Notes: generated from the letters alone by a model not told the origin. A stretch of DNA of 64,000 nucleotides from Apiosordaria backusii (GCA_030549205.1 JAUKTV010000011.1:310001-374000); one strand, 5' to 3'. Shown: positions 1 to 13,201, numbered from the stretch's first letter. Translations and numbers: made by a program.

Positions 1-804
1 TCTGTCCCTACCCGCCCGCGCATCCGGTTGAGAAGATTGGTGCATTGGAAGGTATTGTCCCAATTATCGTCCTCTTGAGATGAGATTTCATTGTGTTGTT
101 ACAGGCAATGCATACGGGTAAAGTAGAAGCACTTTGTAGACCGTCGTTTAACCCTGGAAAGAGGGACGATCACTCCAGATGGCAAGAGTAAGGGTTCGAG
201 GGGAAGGGATGAATATTGAAGACAGCGTGGGGGGGTTACGACATACGGCGTGGAAAATTGAGGTGCTGAAGGGTGAATATCTCCAGAGAAATTAAACCAG
301 ACTAAGCTCATTATTTGATCAAACTCATAATGAATCATCTCAATGTCAACACAGCACATCACTCTCACCAAAGCCATCGAAACCAAGCTGATGTCGATGA
401 ATGGTGAGTCCTTCTGGACAGGCTCCGATCACTCGCAGCTCCCAGCAAATGCGGGGTCTCCACAGAAACTGGCCTGTGCGTCTCCCGTCTACATCCGCAT
501 TTCTTGGCGGTGGGCAATTGTCCACTTTCATCATCGCTCACTCAGACCCTCTTGTCTGAACCAAAGCAGCCAGTGGCGTTTCGATTTCACTGACGCGTGT
601 TTTGCGATTGTCGATTTCGACATTGCTCTGGAGAATCGGGTGGCAGCAGCTTCCAACCCTTTTATCTGCTCACCTGACCTACAGATTTCTTTAGCAATCC
701 AAACGTTATCGAATTGATCCCTCGGCAGCACCAGAAAATGACCCCGCGGCCCGATCCCCGTTCCTAGGTTACCTTGACATCGACCGCGCCGGCTACCGAA
801 CCAA
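1..804. other. Upstream non-coding region of rad30
   Basis: No gene could be supported here. A 124-codon ATG frame at 343-717 (+) has no recognisable motif, shares its bases with open frames on the other strand, and is rejected as a gene. The last 100 bases should hold the promoter and leader of the polymerase eta gene. I saw no clear TATA element. Confidence 0.5.
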
Positions 805-2948
805 ATGTCCTCGTCACCGTTCCGGAACCGGAACCGGGACTCGTCCCCCGCCGGCGCTCCCGGCCGGAAAAGGTCGCAGTTTACTTATCGGCATTTGAAC
901 CAGATGACTTCGTATAATACGTCCTGCCCGTTGAGGGTGATTGCGCACCTGGATCTGGATTGCTTCTATGCGCAAGTGGAGATGGTACGGCTAGGGATAC
1001 CAGAGGATAAACCGTTGGCGGTTCAGCAGTGGTATTTACCCTCCACACGTATATACCCATTATCTCTTGGAGGGATATTGACTGACAATGAGATGGAAAA
1101 AGGCAGGGGCTTATAGCAGTAAACTACCCCGCCCGCGCGTTCAACATCGGCAGACATTGCACCGTCACGGAAGCACGCAAGCTCTGCCCGGATCTTATTG
1201 CTCAACACGTTGCTACTTGGAGGGAAGGGGATGATAAGTGGGCTTATAGGGATGATGCCGCGGAGCATATTGCTACGGATAAGGTTTCGCTGGATCCGTA
1301 TAGGTTGGAGAGTAGGAAGATTATGGCGATTATCAAGGAGCATTTACCTGGGGGCAACTTGCAAAAGGTGGAGAAGGCGAGTATTGATGAGGTTTATTTG
1401 GATTTGACGGCGCATGTTCATGCGGTTATGTTGGAGAGGTTTCCCGGGGAGCTGGGGGGACCGCCGCCGTATGATGATCCGTCTGAGCAACTGCCGATGC
1501 CGGGCATCAAGGCGTTGGATTGGAAGGCGGATGCGCTGGTTGATTTGGGGGATGAGGAGGGGGTAGGGGAGGGAGAATTTGATGATCCGGACTGGGACGA
1601 CGTGGCCTTGCTTGTGGCAAGCGAGATTGTGAGGAATGTGAGGGAGGTGATTCGGGAGAGGTTGGGGTATACTTGTTCCGCGGGGGTGTCCAGGAATAAG
1701 CTACTGAGCAAGCTGGGGTCGGCGTACAAGAAGCCAAATCAACAGACGGTGATTCGAAATAGGGCGGTAAGGCACTTTCTGAGTGGGTTCAAGTTTACAA
1801 AGATTAGGAATTTGGGGGGGAAATTGGGAGAGCAGGTGGCTCAGGCTTTTGATACGGAGGCTGTGTCGGATTTGTTGGAGGTCCCGATCGAGCAGCTGAA
1901 GACGAAATTGGGGGATGAGAATGGGGTGTGGATTTACGAGACGTTGAGGGGGGTTGATACAAGTGAGGTTAATTCGGGCACACAGATCAAGTCAATGCTG
2001 TCGGCAAAGTCGTTTCGTCCAGATATTACGGCTGTGGAACAGGCTACGAGGTGGTTGAGGATTTTTGCGGCGGACATTTTTGCTCGTCTGGTGGAAGAAG
2101 GAGTGCTGGAGCACAAGAGGAGACCAAAGACGATCAATTTGCACCACCGTCACGGGAACCAGACTCGCTCTCGTTCAGGCCCGATACCAGCACGGCTTCT
2201 CAATGAGGAAAGTTTGTTCGATTTGGCCAAGAATCTATTTCACCAAATCACGCTGGAGGGCAATATCTGGCCGTGTTCTAACTTGAGCCTGAGCGTTGCT
2301 GGCTTCGAGGAGGGGGTCTTGGGAAACATGGGCATCGACGCGTTTCTCGTCAAAGGAGACGAGGCACGAGCGCTGAAGTCATCTGAATCGGCCCGCACAT
2401 CCTCCAGAGAAGGGCTCGACATGAGCACACGACAGCAACCTGCAGCAAAGCGACGACGTATCGATGGCAGCGGCGGTGGTATCCAGCGTTTCTTAACGAA
2501 ACGGGAGCCGTCCCAGGACACCCGGCCGGCCCTCGAGGAGGATGACCTCGTGAGGAAGGATGGCGGTGAAACGTTGGGCACCTCAAAGACATATGTCGCA
2601 TCAGGCGCGGCATGGTCGGAAGAGCTGCCATCAGAAGAGGCCCAAGCCGATCCCGGGCAGTCGCCAATCATGACCCACGCTTGTTCTCGATGCGACGCCA
2701 ACCTGGGGAGCCCGGAAGAGCTCCAGAGTCACTTGGATTGGCATTTTGCTAAAGACCTTCAGGAGGAAGAACGTGTCAGTCAGGCATTCGCCAACCGACA
2801 AGCTTCGGCTGCAGCGAACAACCCGCGCGTCGGCAGTCAGAAAGGGGCGGCGGCACCAGCATCTGCAGCAGCGCCAGGGCCAAAGAAATCTGCAGGGAGG
2901 CCGAAGAAGAAGCCAGAGCGCGGTCAAAGCAAGTTGAACTTTGGATGA
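805..2948 (+). CDS. rad30: DNA polymerase eta (Y-family translesion polymerase)
   Basis: Two exons, 805-1031 and 1103-2948, encode 690 residues. The 71-nt intron has a GTATTT donor, a CTGAC branch site and an AAG acceptor; splicing restores the Y-family block VQQWQGLIAVNYPAR. The protein inserts bases opposite UV photoproducts during replication in the nucleus. Visible motifs are the metal-binding LDLDCFYAQVE (D50, D52), SIDEVYLDL (about 169-177, D171 and E172) and CSAGVSRNKLLSKLGSA. A C2H2 ubiquitin-binding UBZ finger, with CSRC then HLDWH, lies near residues 602-620. PCNA-binding-like motifs are IQRFL near 536 and QSKLNFG at the extreme C-terminus, the latter a truncated PIP box. The ATG at 805 is the first in frame and gives a 49-residue lead before the catalytic aspartate, normal for fungal homologues. 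Identity is firm; the PIP calls are inference. Confidence 0.95.
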
Positions 2949-5900
2949 TCATGATGATTATGAGCGGGTTTATGCATTGTCAAGGCGACCGTGCATCGAT
3001 AATTACCTGCAAGATGAAGAACTACGTGGGTGAAGTCCGGCAGGACCAACAGCATACGACAGACAGCCCATTAGGGCAACTAGTTCGGGAGAACGAGAGA
3101 AAGAATGGGGGGCATGCATTTCTGTTTCCCGGTGGATGGGCGGCGGATGGCTTCCTGTTCGTCATATATCCCGGCAACATGTCAGTCATCGGAGAGCCTG
3201 CAACCGACGTCGTCGGAGTGCGGCGATTCTTGGAGCCAATCGTTGAATGTCGTCTGAACCCAACACTCGGCATGCAAGTGCCTCTTGCAAGGAACGGGGA
3301 GAGAGGGCCGTCGCGGATCGATGGAAGTAGAGGGGCCCAGACAACAGTTTGCTTCTGCCGTCCATCCCACACGAGATCCTTATCGTGACGTCGCTGGAAA
3401 ACGCACACTCATCCTCCGAGACGCAGCCCCCTTGAGAAGCATATAGCGCATCCTAGACGATAGACATGGGGCTTGGAGAGAATCTATGGGATCTCTTCCA
3501 ACCTGTCATCTCTGAGGCCTTCATGCAGTTTGATGCCACAGCCAGCTCGCGAATGTCTCTGGCTGCGGATCGCGATTTACATCAAGATTCTCTACTCTTC
3601 GTCATACAACGTCAGAGCCTTGCTGTGGTAGCTGTGCACAGGCTCTTGTGCGTTTGCAGATCTGGAACATTTCCAAACTGACAGGAATCAGTCTCAGCGA
3701 AGCAATATTGCTTTGTCGTCCACTCCTCCATCGCTTGGGAACAGTGGGAGTTGGTGATTGGCTGGTTTCAACAGTCGGCCCCCATATTTTCTTCATGCGG
3801 GCAAGGTTGGGCCTTTTGGGCTCACGCATTGATACCCAACCAGACCAGACCGGAAACCTCGCCAGACTCTAGCCTTTTCCCCCAATCTGGTTGCGGTCGC
3901 TGGTTTTGGACACCGCAGCTGCGTACCTACCTATGCAGGATTTACGTACGCCCTCGCTCACGCAGATTCCACTAGCTCGATGCAATGATGATGCCGTCGT
4001 CGTCGTCCGGTCCGCCGTTTGACAGGATCCCTCTGGGTAGGTAAGAAGAGATAGTTGTACATGGCCATCAAAGACCACGTTGTCAACCACGCACCAGGGT
4101 ATGCATCGTCATGCAAAATGTATACCTTCACCCCCATCAGATAACGTCGGGATGTATGACGGTGGGGAGGGTAGATGCTTCTTTGTGAGTCGATGAGACA
4201 TTTCCATGCACCAAGCCTCTCCTTTCTTTTCGATAGATGCTGCACCCGCCCTTCCCACTTCGCGCAACGCCCAAGACAACGAGATAGAGGTCAACTCAGA
4301 AGACGCTTTTTTGACACTGCTGTTTGATTTGAGGAATTTGTCGAGTTCGCCACTTGTATCTGATCAGGCACGCTTCAGGCCCCGACCTAACAAGAGGTTG
4401 CACATCTTTTTGTGCGCGTGAGTGTCAGAGATGGGTCAAGAGAAACGGGGACAGCAACTGAAACGGCTTTTTCCCTCAGTTCTCTTTCCAGTACCGTCGT
4501 GACAACTGCTGGCTGTCACCAAACGATTGGCATGGGAACCCGCACCTTTCGTTCATCTGGCGTTTTTGACGCTGAGCAAGGCCCAATAAAAGGCCTTGCA
4601 ACAACAGCCCAAACCGTCTGGGCAACCTACTCACACCAGCTACATGCCCAAAAGAAGCCTCATCTCCGTCACACATGCAGCTCCATGTTACACGGGTCTA
4701 GCTGCTTTTCGCTTTTGCAGAGAGATGAAGAAAAAAACGAGAGGGCTGGATGCAGTGCCGGGTCAGAAATGCCCCCGCTTCTGCAGCGGTCGCAGGAAGA
4801 GAAGTCGTCAACGCAGGACGACTCCATTGCAGACAAGCTCCGTGCTTACCGTCTGGGACAACTCCTCTCTTAACCGAGCCCTCTTCCAGACACCGATTCT
4901 GAAGAAAAGCCCTCTCCGTTACCGCAACCCGCCGCACTCTTGCCGGACACTCGAGATGGGAAATGCAATGGCACAATTGCCCTGGTCTTCTGTCATGCTG
5001 CAGCCTGCAAACTGCGAACGCAGTCACCCACTAGGTGCTGGTAACGGGAGCCAACCACACACTCCCACGCCTCCGCGAGACCACCAGAGACCACACATCG
5101 TCACCCCCAAAAGCACGCATTCTGCGATTGGCCTCGACATGCCTCACCTGACAGGCTGTTCTTTGCTGTGCTGTGCTGGACCTGGCGTGCTTGGCTGAGA
5201 CAGGGCAACGATAAGGTAACATGGTACCTTTTTTTAATGTCCTCTGTGTGATGTGCGCTGTAAGGTATGTTGGGCAGAACGGAGGCCGATAGGGTGACAA
5301 GTTAGACACGATGTCATCCGTTCTCCAGCACCGTTATCCCATCACTATCGGTCCCCCCCCCAGCTGTGGCGGCAAGTAATCCAACCTCAGGCCAGTCATT
5401 CGAACGTCAGCGGGATTCCCATTTGATGGTGCAACCCTTCCTCTTGTCGGGGGGAAGGGGATTACTATTGGATAGCAGAGGACAGCGCTGCAGGTGTTCT
5501 TGGCCTCTCTTGTTTGGCTGCGTGCGCCTGCTTGCCACCACACCAGGACGCCTGGGTTCCCTGGCTCCCCCTGCCTTGTCCTCTGTTTGTCCTCCTCTTG
5601 TGCCTCTTGGTGCCTGGCGCCGTCTGCTTCTCGCTGGCTGGGATGACTCCATTCTCGTTGCGTGTCCGTTCAGACCGGTGACTTTCCAGCCAACTAGGTG
5701 TTGCCGTTTGAGCCTTGTCTGGCAGCCAGCTACTGCCCAACGGAGGCAAGGGACAGGGGGGGATCACTGGAGAAAACCCACTGCCCTTCCAGGCCGCCAG
5801 TCACCATCGCCGCTGCGTGACCCACCCTGACAACCCAACCCCAAGCGCTGGGTGCCTTCCATCCACTGCCACCCTTCCTGTCCACTGCCCATTTCTTCCA

Positions 5901-6147
5901 CCACCGCCCGCCTTCTCCCACCCTCCGGCCCTCTCGTTCTCTCATTCTCCTATTCTGTGTTTTCCTGTCTTGCCGCGACGTCCGGATTACTTTCCCCCAT
6001 TTCCGCAGTCCCACTTCACCACCACCACCCGGCATACCTGGTTCCTCGATTCTTCATCATCGTTGTTTGGATTAGGTTTTCTTGGGCGGGCGAAACACTC
6101 TGCTAGCAGCCAACGGTTTTAGACGCGCGCACACACCAACGTCCACA
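2949..6147. other. Intergenic region and long leader of rfeG
   Basis: About 3.2 kb without a supportable gene. Several open frames of 100-200 codons lack family motifs, often begin at non-ATG codons and overlap each other on both strands. The region contains a C9 run near 5346. From about 5850 to 6070 it turns strongly pyrimidine-rich, as is usual just upstream of fungal start codons. Such a long upstream region suits a regulated gene, but this is inference. Confidence 0.5.
5855..6070 (+). promoter_or_regulatory. Pyrimidine-rich promoter/leader of rfeG
   Basis: A CT-rich stretch lies about 80-290 nt before the rfeG ATG at 6148. CT-rich tracts near transcription starts are common in filamentous ascomycetes. 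Within it, 5931-5946 carries three overlapping matches to CNYTCNYT, the consensus bound by the RNA-binding protein Ssd1 in yeast (GUL-1 in Neurospora). Whether this stretch is transcribed leader or promoter cannot be told from sequence. Confidence 0.4.
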
Positions 6148-7624
6148 ATGGCGGGGAGACCAAGCAACAGGTCTGGCGGCGGCCAGCCACCAGTGCCGCC
6201 AGCTGCCCAGCGCCAAAACGAATACTTTGTGCCTCGCGATGGCATCGATCGCGAGGTTATCACATCAGACATCTGCAGATACCTGGGAAACGATGCGTTG
6301 GTGCGCCCTGGCACCTACGAGGTATGCCCTGCTTCTCCCCCGCAATGCCTCCCCAGGAAGGCTGGGATGTGCAGTTTTGCTTACCAAAATCTTGTTTGCT
6401 TGCTCTAGTCTCCAGATGGGCGTGTCGCGCAAGGTTATTTCATCACAGCATATCGAAATTTGACATCGGTGAGTAGCTCCTTTTGTCCTTGACCGCGGGA
6501 GTCGTGGAAGACGAGCATGGGGCTAAATTCTCTCTCCTTGGCAGGCCATGATTCAAGATCTCAAGGCCGACTCCGCTCGGTGGGAGCAGGAGCGGCGCGC
6601 AGCGTCCAGGTCTGCGGCCGGCGGCGCTGGAGGTACAACACACTCCAGCCACTCGAATGGCGTTTATGTGAGGAGTTCTAACTCGCCCATAGGCTCTCGC
6701 GAGCAGACTCGCGGGCAATCTGACTACAGCGCATGGAAGAACCGCCAACGGGAACAGGAGTACGAAGCCTCGTACGGCGCCTCTGCCATGGACATTGATT
6801 ATCCAGCGGCGCCTCCGCCGCCCAAGAACCCCGGTTACGGTGGTCAGCCGTACACTGGAGCCCCTCCTGCCGGGTACCCTCAGCAGGGTGCTTACCCACC
6901 ACAGGTTCATCCTGCTGCCCCTCCTCAGTATCAGACCCAGTCTTATGGAGCATACCCGCCCAATGTTCCGCCAACTCAGTACTCTCCAGGACCTCAGGGT
7001 GGCGACAGATATGCCGGGATGGCCCCTCCTCCGCCAATCCAAGGACAATTTGCCCAGGATCCTGCCTTCATCCATGGATCCAATTATCAGACCGGCCCTG
7101 GATATGCCAACGCACCAAGGATGCCAGCAATGCCGTTGACCTCTTCCTCTGCTCCCCCTTCAAGGGCTTTCAACGCACCAACAACGGGCCCTCCCGTGTT
7201 TCCCTCAGAAGCAGACCCATATGGCTATCCGCCTCCTGCTGGGATTCCGGCCAGCCAGGCCTTCCCGACCGACCCTCTTTATGGCCGCGGTGCGTATAAT
7301 ACAACAACAATCACAAATCCACCCGAGGCTTCGTCTGATGATTTAGGTTCCCCTGCAGGTACAGCGCAACGGCAAGGCTACCCAGCCGCCCCGGATCAGC
7401 CTCCATATGAGGACCACAACAGCCCAGTGCTCCCCAACACCACCGTTCCTCCCTCCAGTTCCACGCCCACACAATTAGCGAGTGCCGGACCGTCCAATGG
7501 CAGACGTGACCGCGATTCAGAACCGAGAGACCGAGAACGTGATCATCGAGAGCACAGAGCTCGCCGCTCCGAACCAGAGCGCGATGAAAGACTCGGAGAC
7601 CGGAACAGGCATCACCGTCGCTAA
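6148..7624 (+). CDS. rfeG: RfeG-like putative transcription regulator
   Basis: Three exons, 6148-6321, 6409-6468 and 6545-7624, encode 437 residues. Both introns (87 and 76 nt) have GTATGC/GTGAGT donors and CAG/TAG acceptors and keep the frame. Residues about 27-85 form the conserved block: NEYFVPRDGIDREVITSDIC, then RYLGNDALVRPGTYE, GYFITAYRNLTSAMIQDLKA and DSARWEQE. I recognise this block from the fungal RfeG family, annotated as a transcription factor without detailed biochemistry. The rest is disordered: a Pro/Tyr/Gln-rich middle (about 150-300) with many PP and YG steps, and an Arg/Glu/Asp-rich tail that recalls RS-like RNA-associated tails. The start fits because the second exon is only 20 codons and begins inside the conserved block. 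Family assignment is good; molecular role is uncertain. Confidence 0.85.
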
Positions 7625-7815
7625 TTTTCGGACGACCGCAGGTTTCTCACCCACGCAACGCCCGCGTTAATCGCCACACACAACTGTCCGCCCCGCAATG
7701 TCCTCGGCACGTCGAGTCCGGAGCGTCTGATTGAACCGCTATTATGTTAATGCCTGCTAATGTCTTGGGCTGGGACTAGCTCACTGTTTGTTTTTCTACT
7801 TTCTTTACGCTTCTC

Positions 7816-9490
7816 TGGACTCGGCGGCCTGTGCGACCTGCCTTTTGACATCACGCGCTTGGATAGACCCTGGATCAGAGGTTTCCACAGACCCTTGGAG
7901 CTGCAAGTTGCATCTCTGTCAACTCTTTTTGGATCATGACTTCACGACATACCCTCGATGCGGGTCTTCGACTACTTGTTCCACTGGCCACTATCCTGGA
8001 TCTTTGCGGCATGTCAAATCAATACCACCCCAACTGGATCATCTTGTGCCGGCCGGCATCCCTTGGACCCTGGGCAACTTCTGGACAACAAGCATTCGCG
8101 GATGACAGCCGCCGTATCATATTTTCTTTTATTCTTTTCTTTTATTTTTATAACAACGTGGGGTAGGAGACAAGAGACGATTTTGATACCATATATGGGA
8201 GACACAAATTTGCTGCATAGGGAAAAAGAGAACGACGCTGAGCTTTGGGACATCTTTTTGGTTGTGGATGCTTCCTCCCTCGCTGTCTGGATCGGCTGTC
8301 AGGACTGCTTCTTTCTTTGTTGCGTTTTGCCTCTGGCTGTGAACCTTTTTTGCACGCCTAGGAGTGAGTCGCTCTTTGCTGACATCCCGGTTTTTCAACC
8401 GCGAATCCGCCTCTGACATCAACCAGAGGTCACGGCCACGGCCGGACAGCGAGGTGAGTGAACGCTTGAAAGAGTGTATATATCTGATGAACTCCCTCGG
8501 ATCACAATGAGCTACACTATTTTTCCACCCACGGTCATCGCCTCGGGCGAGTGAAGTGAGTTTTGAGTTTGATTCAACTAACACAGCACAGATGTTTGAT
8601 GACCCTTGGATACCGCTCAGGAACTATGGAGCCTTGACTTTTCTCTGGACCCAACTGGATTTCACTTTCTCGGCGACTTTCTTCTCCCCACTGGATCTCA
8701 CGCACAAGCCATGGATCATGAACCTCTTCAACCAACATCTGGATTATACTCAACACAAGGCTTCTTGCTTCCTCGGGCACTCGTTTGACTACGCAGTGTT
8801 CTGTCTATGGATTCTTGACAGACCCAGCCGGGTTCTGGGAGCACGGAGCTCACCCAACATCACCGCCCTGGATCATCTCAAGCTGAGGCTATCCTCGCTG
8901 TCAAAGACTTGAACATCTATTATGCATGGTAAGGTCGAGCCAGTGGACTTCATTCTCTCATTCGGACGCTTCTCTTTGCTACAATGGACATGTCGGCACT
9001 CATTAGCCTGGGACATCAACAACTTCACAACATGCCAATGGACTTCGGATATAACAACCGTGGATTAACAGCAGTCTCGCCTTGGACAGCGCGCTTCACT
9101 TGATCACCCAGCCTGATTCAAACCTCTCAGCTTTGATCGCTCAACTCAACACCACTTCTGGTTCACCGACGGCTGGTTCCATGTTCATCAACTTTGCTTG
9201 ACTTGCCTGTCACGGGGATTCATGCCACCAACACTAGACATCTTTATCCACACTTGCCATTGGATTCAGCATCATTCAGCCAGGATTTGCCACGGACCCA
9301 AGGTCTTATCATTGGACCTTTTTTGCAATGGATTTACCTGGACTTCTATACTTGACCGGACCTGAACGGCCTGACATTATGTGTCTTGTTACTGTTAGTT
9401 TTACCCTTTGTCTTATGTTTCATTCCCTGTCCGCCCTTAATACCTTTGGGCTTAGTAATGATTTTGTCTAACCATTTACAGTGCTTGGAT
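7816..9490 (+). repeat. Dispersed TGGAT/TGGAC pentamer cluster
   Basis: I count 28 TGGAY pentamers on the + strand in 1,675 nt, often preceded by C or T, with irregular spacing of about 10 to 320 nt. Chance would give about three. The reverse complement RTCCA is nearly absent; I saw one, near 9246. The sequence between the pentamers is not obviously repeated, so this is neither a microsatellite nor a clean tandem array. The strand bias suggests selection or bias acting on one strand, for example on an RNA. Confidence 0.5.
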
Positions 9491-9898
9491 ACTTTATCAT
9501 AGTCATCATTTCTTGGTCGTTTGCTTGTTTCCATTGTTCAAATGTTCCTGTTGCTGTCTTTATGTGTTGATCATAGTATTTTAGCTTTAGGCATGGGTAT
9601 ATATATATCTGGAATAGCATGGTCTCTCTGTTTTGCACCTACGCAGTCAGTCATACCTAAGAGAAATGGTTGAAGAAGAACAAAAAAGAATGGGTTTACA
9701 AGAAGGGGTGGGTGGCTATCTGATTTGTTATGTTTTGCTGATATTGATTCAAGTTTTGGGAGGATATCCGATTTTGTTGTCAACTTTTTTGATATATTTG
9801 CGCATACCTAGCGTTTTTTGCTTGGCTTTCTCTTGATTATTGAGGTTTCTTTGTGGTTTCTGGGGGAATGGGATTTATGAATGCAGATTGATTCGACT

Positions 9899-9921
9899 TA
9901 TATATATATATATATATATAT
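9899..9921. repeat. (TA)n microsatellite
   Basis: Eleven and a half uninterrupted TA units. A shorter TA run lies at about 9599-9608. Simple-sequence DNA with no further role visible. Confidence 0.95.
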
Positions 9922-10295
9922 CATATGTACTCCCGACCTTCTGATGAGATTTGTGATATGTGTTTGATCATGTGTCTTCTGACGGATGAGTATTTAGGAA
10001 GGCGGCGAACACACCCAGAGATGTTCACTGCGTGATTAATGTAGGTAGATACCCGTAACCTGCTCATTGATGTTGACCTGCCCAGGGTTCATCCAATGAA
10101 AGAGTAGGTGGATGTCTTCCCATAAATAAACTTTACTGTCTATCGTGGTTGTTCCATACAGCCCCTGTCGGGAAACGGCAATGTTAGACGATGACAAGGA
10201 GACATTTGGGAAGTCTGTAGGTTCAACTCGATTGAGAGGTGTGAAAAGTGGTTCACATGGAGGTATCTAATGAAGGGGAGGGGATGCAAGTGCAT

Positions 10296-10356
10296 TTTAT
10301 CATCATTTTGTGGTAGTAAGGGATAGGCAAGGACAATTTATCATCATCTTGTGGTA
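10296..10356 (+). repeat. 20-nt direct repeat pair
   Basis: TTTATCATCATYTTGTGGTA occurs at 10296-10315 and again at 10337-10356, with one C/T difference. No target-site or terminal structure marks it as a mobile element. Confidence 0.8.
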
Positions 10357-12977
10357 AGAGCTGAACATTGCGTCTGAAAAGATTCATTTTGTAGATATTA
10401 CACGAAATTACGGGTAGCCTGTCGATAATTGTTATGGATGGGTGATGAATGATGGGCTATCTGGGGGTTTGTAATAGTTTGAGTTTTGGCAGCCTTGACT
10501 GTGTGGTACAGGAGGGTTTGACGAGGCAGTGTGAGATTACTTTGAGAGTCGGTGGCCTGATGAGGGGGTGAGCATATGGCTGGGGCTTGGGGGTGTGGTT
10601 TATATCGGAAGAGGTAGGATTTGTGAGAGGACTTGGGGGCTTAGTTGTGCGAGGGAGACGACGGGGGCTTAGGTGGTCTGTGTAAGGTTATGAGCTGGCG
10701 AGAATGTCGGTGAAACTGTGCCCGGAGTGTCATTTTCAAGTGAGGCTTTGAGCCATGCCTTGATAGTGATATGTTTTTAGAGGCGGTTTGTGGTAGGTAT
10801 TCTACTTCTGAGGGAGTGAAAATGATGTATATAACTTAGTTTTCTCTAGTCCTAAATGTGGAGGGTTTCGCTCCTCAAGTTGGTGGATGGACCATCATCG
10901 TAAGTGAATGTGATAGCTATGTCATCGTGACTCCTCCCCACGGTCAAAGGGTAGGATGGGAAACATCTGTTCATTGGTGTGGAGTTTACAAGCACGTGGC
11001 ATATATTGTTGTTTTTCATCAAAGTCCAGGGGTTGGTGAGAGTGGTGATCATGGCCCGCTCTGTTGAGGATGCTGGACCTGTCATGTGCATGTACCTGAT
11101 TTCCATTGGAGTTTTGGTTTACATAGGTAACCCGGTTTCATGAATGGGGCCATCCTGTGCCCCCTTTCTTGCATGTCGGCCGATAGCTGCTGGGTGCCTG
11201 CTTGTAGGTACCGGAGCTTTGTCTCTCCTGCTCCACGTTGGGCGGAAAGGTGAAGGCGGGTTCTCCACCGAGTGTGACTGTTGGGACTTTTGGACGCTTG
11301 GGATTTGTCCATGATAACAGTTGGACGTACGAGGTTAGTGAAGTTCCATAGCCACTCATGAGGCTGGCTTCGGCTTTGGAAAACGTTGGATTAAATACAA
11401 GTTGAGGTTTAATACGAGCACTGACAATTGTTGAGCTTTTCCGGTGTTTTCTGTGGTACGAGGCGGCCACCAGCCAACTCAAAAAAGCCCACTTCAGCCA
11501 GGTTTAGTCATCAAACAAGTTGAGGTTTGTTTTTACGGAGAGCATGGTATCAAAGTAAACAGTTCCTGGGACAAGATCCGATCCGCCAGTGCAAGCCACG
11601 ATACTGAGGATCGAGAGCACTTGTCTGCTTGAGTAGGGTATATTTACTATGCGGGGTAAGTCAATATTAGGTGGTGGTTGGGTGGGGTTGGGCGTCAATT
11701 TCGAGGGAGACACTTTCGGGACCTTATAACGGGGGTTTGTGACACGGTGGGACACCGGGCGAAGGAAATGGTGGGGGTACAGGACGCCCAAGACTTGCGA
11801 TTTCAGGGACAACCCCTCGTGCTTTCGGTCAATGTCTGACGGGAGTCGGAACTTCGGTGACCCCTCGATGGTGGTTTGGTTTGTGAGGATATTTTGAAAC
11901 ATGAATTGTTTCTGTGCTCTTCTGATCAGCAAGAGGACCTTGGTCAACTCGAATTCCACACTTGAACAGCCAGCGAGACTCTCCGCTCCGAAGCACTTGA
12001 GAAGAAAACGATCTGGATTTGATTTTGATGATATCTGGTTGTGTTCTTGTCAAAAAAGCCCGAACCCTGGGCGAACTCCACTCAGCCTTTCTGGGAGCAA
12101 ATGGTGGGGGATAGAGGGGAAAAGAAGGAAGTGGATCATGTGCCTTGGTACTTGACAAATGGAGGGGCAAGGAGGGGTTGAACCAAGATGCCATGATTGG
12201 CGGGACCCTGGGTTACCAACTTTCGCAGTAACAACTCCACCGCCTTTGCGGACATGGGGCTTCCTCCGTTGCTTTGCCCTTTCTTGGCAAGCCCTGGCAT
12301 GCATTGCATGGAGGTTGAGCAAGAGCATGGCAGTCAAAGATGAAATAGCAAAGCAGGAATGAGGAAGGTAGGACATGTGCAGCAGCGCGTCTGGTATGAG
12401 TTGGGCCATGAAGATGTTTAAAACTGGGAGACATCATGGGTGACAGAATACCTAATGAGATAGCGGGGTATCTGCTTATCGGATATGAAATGCCAAGAGG
12501 CACATGATGAGGTCCTCACCACTCCCAGAGCTGAGTTTGTCGCCGGTACATGCATGTTTGGGGCTCATCAAGGGAAGAATAACACCGATGTCCTATACAG
12601 ATTTCCGTAGGCGTGCATGTGTCGAAGAAAATGGATGGTGTCACGGCAGACTGAGGGAGCAACTGTTGCTGGGAACAGTGACTTTGCAGCCGTAGCCATT
12701 GAAGATAGAGTCCTGAAAGGTCAACGTTTGAGTGAATAGAGGGGCAAAAATAAGATTCAATGAGAGCCACAGCAAAGTACTTCGTATTGCTCTGGCCTTG
12801 CAGCAGTGGCGTCTAATAGAGGGTTAGCAGTCGGTGCAGCGCACCAAATCAAAATAGAACGGCTCACCCACCATTTGCAAATCCCAACAAACAGGAACGC
12901 TCCAGACAGACACACAACAGAAAGGGCTGTTGTTTCAGCATCTCTTTCCCTTCATCGAAGCTCCCGAGTCCTACTTC

Positions 12978-12980
<3 letters not shown>

Positions 12981-13010
<30 letters not shown>
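12981..13010. repeat. GCACAG hexanucleotide repeat
   Basis: Four GCACAG units are followed by a GCACGG variant, about 310 nt before the importin start codon. It is probably in the promoter or leader. Confidence 0.9.
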
Positions 13011-13201
13011 ACCAAGGCTGTGCCCGGGTGAGTGACGGGCTGTTGACAGTGACAGCGCCTGAGGCTACACAGCGTGAACCCTCTTAACTTCTCGCCCCGC
13101 CATTTCGGGGTCTTGCCGACCTCTGTTGCAACCCAGATTTTGGCCCAAATTTTTTTAGCTTGGCCCTCGACTACAACATCCAACTCGGCTTTCCGCCTGG
13201 T

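Noticed and set aside
343..717. 124-codon ATG frame (+) upstream of rad30
   Set aside because: No motif and antisense frames of similar quality; judged chance.
4596..5198. 200-codon frame (+)
   Set aside because: Starts with TTG, low-complexity Pro/Ser/His composition, and lies in the upstream region of rfeG.
8556..8912. 118-codon frame (+) inside the TGGAY cluster, with WI/LD/MD steps
   Set aside because: Starts with GTG; the recurrent residues simply reflect the TGGAY pentamers in different phases, and the pentamers do not keep one reading frame.
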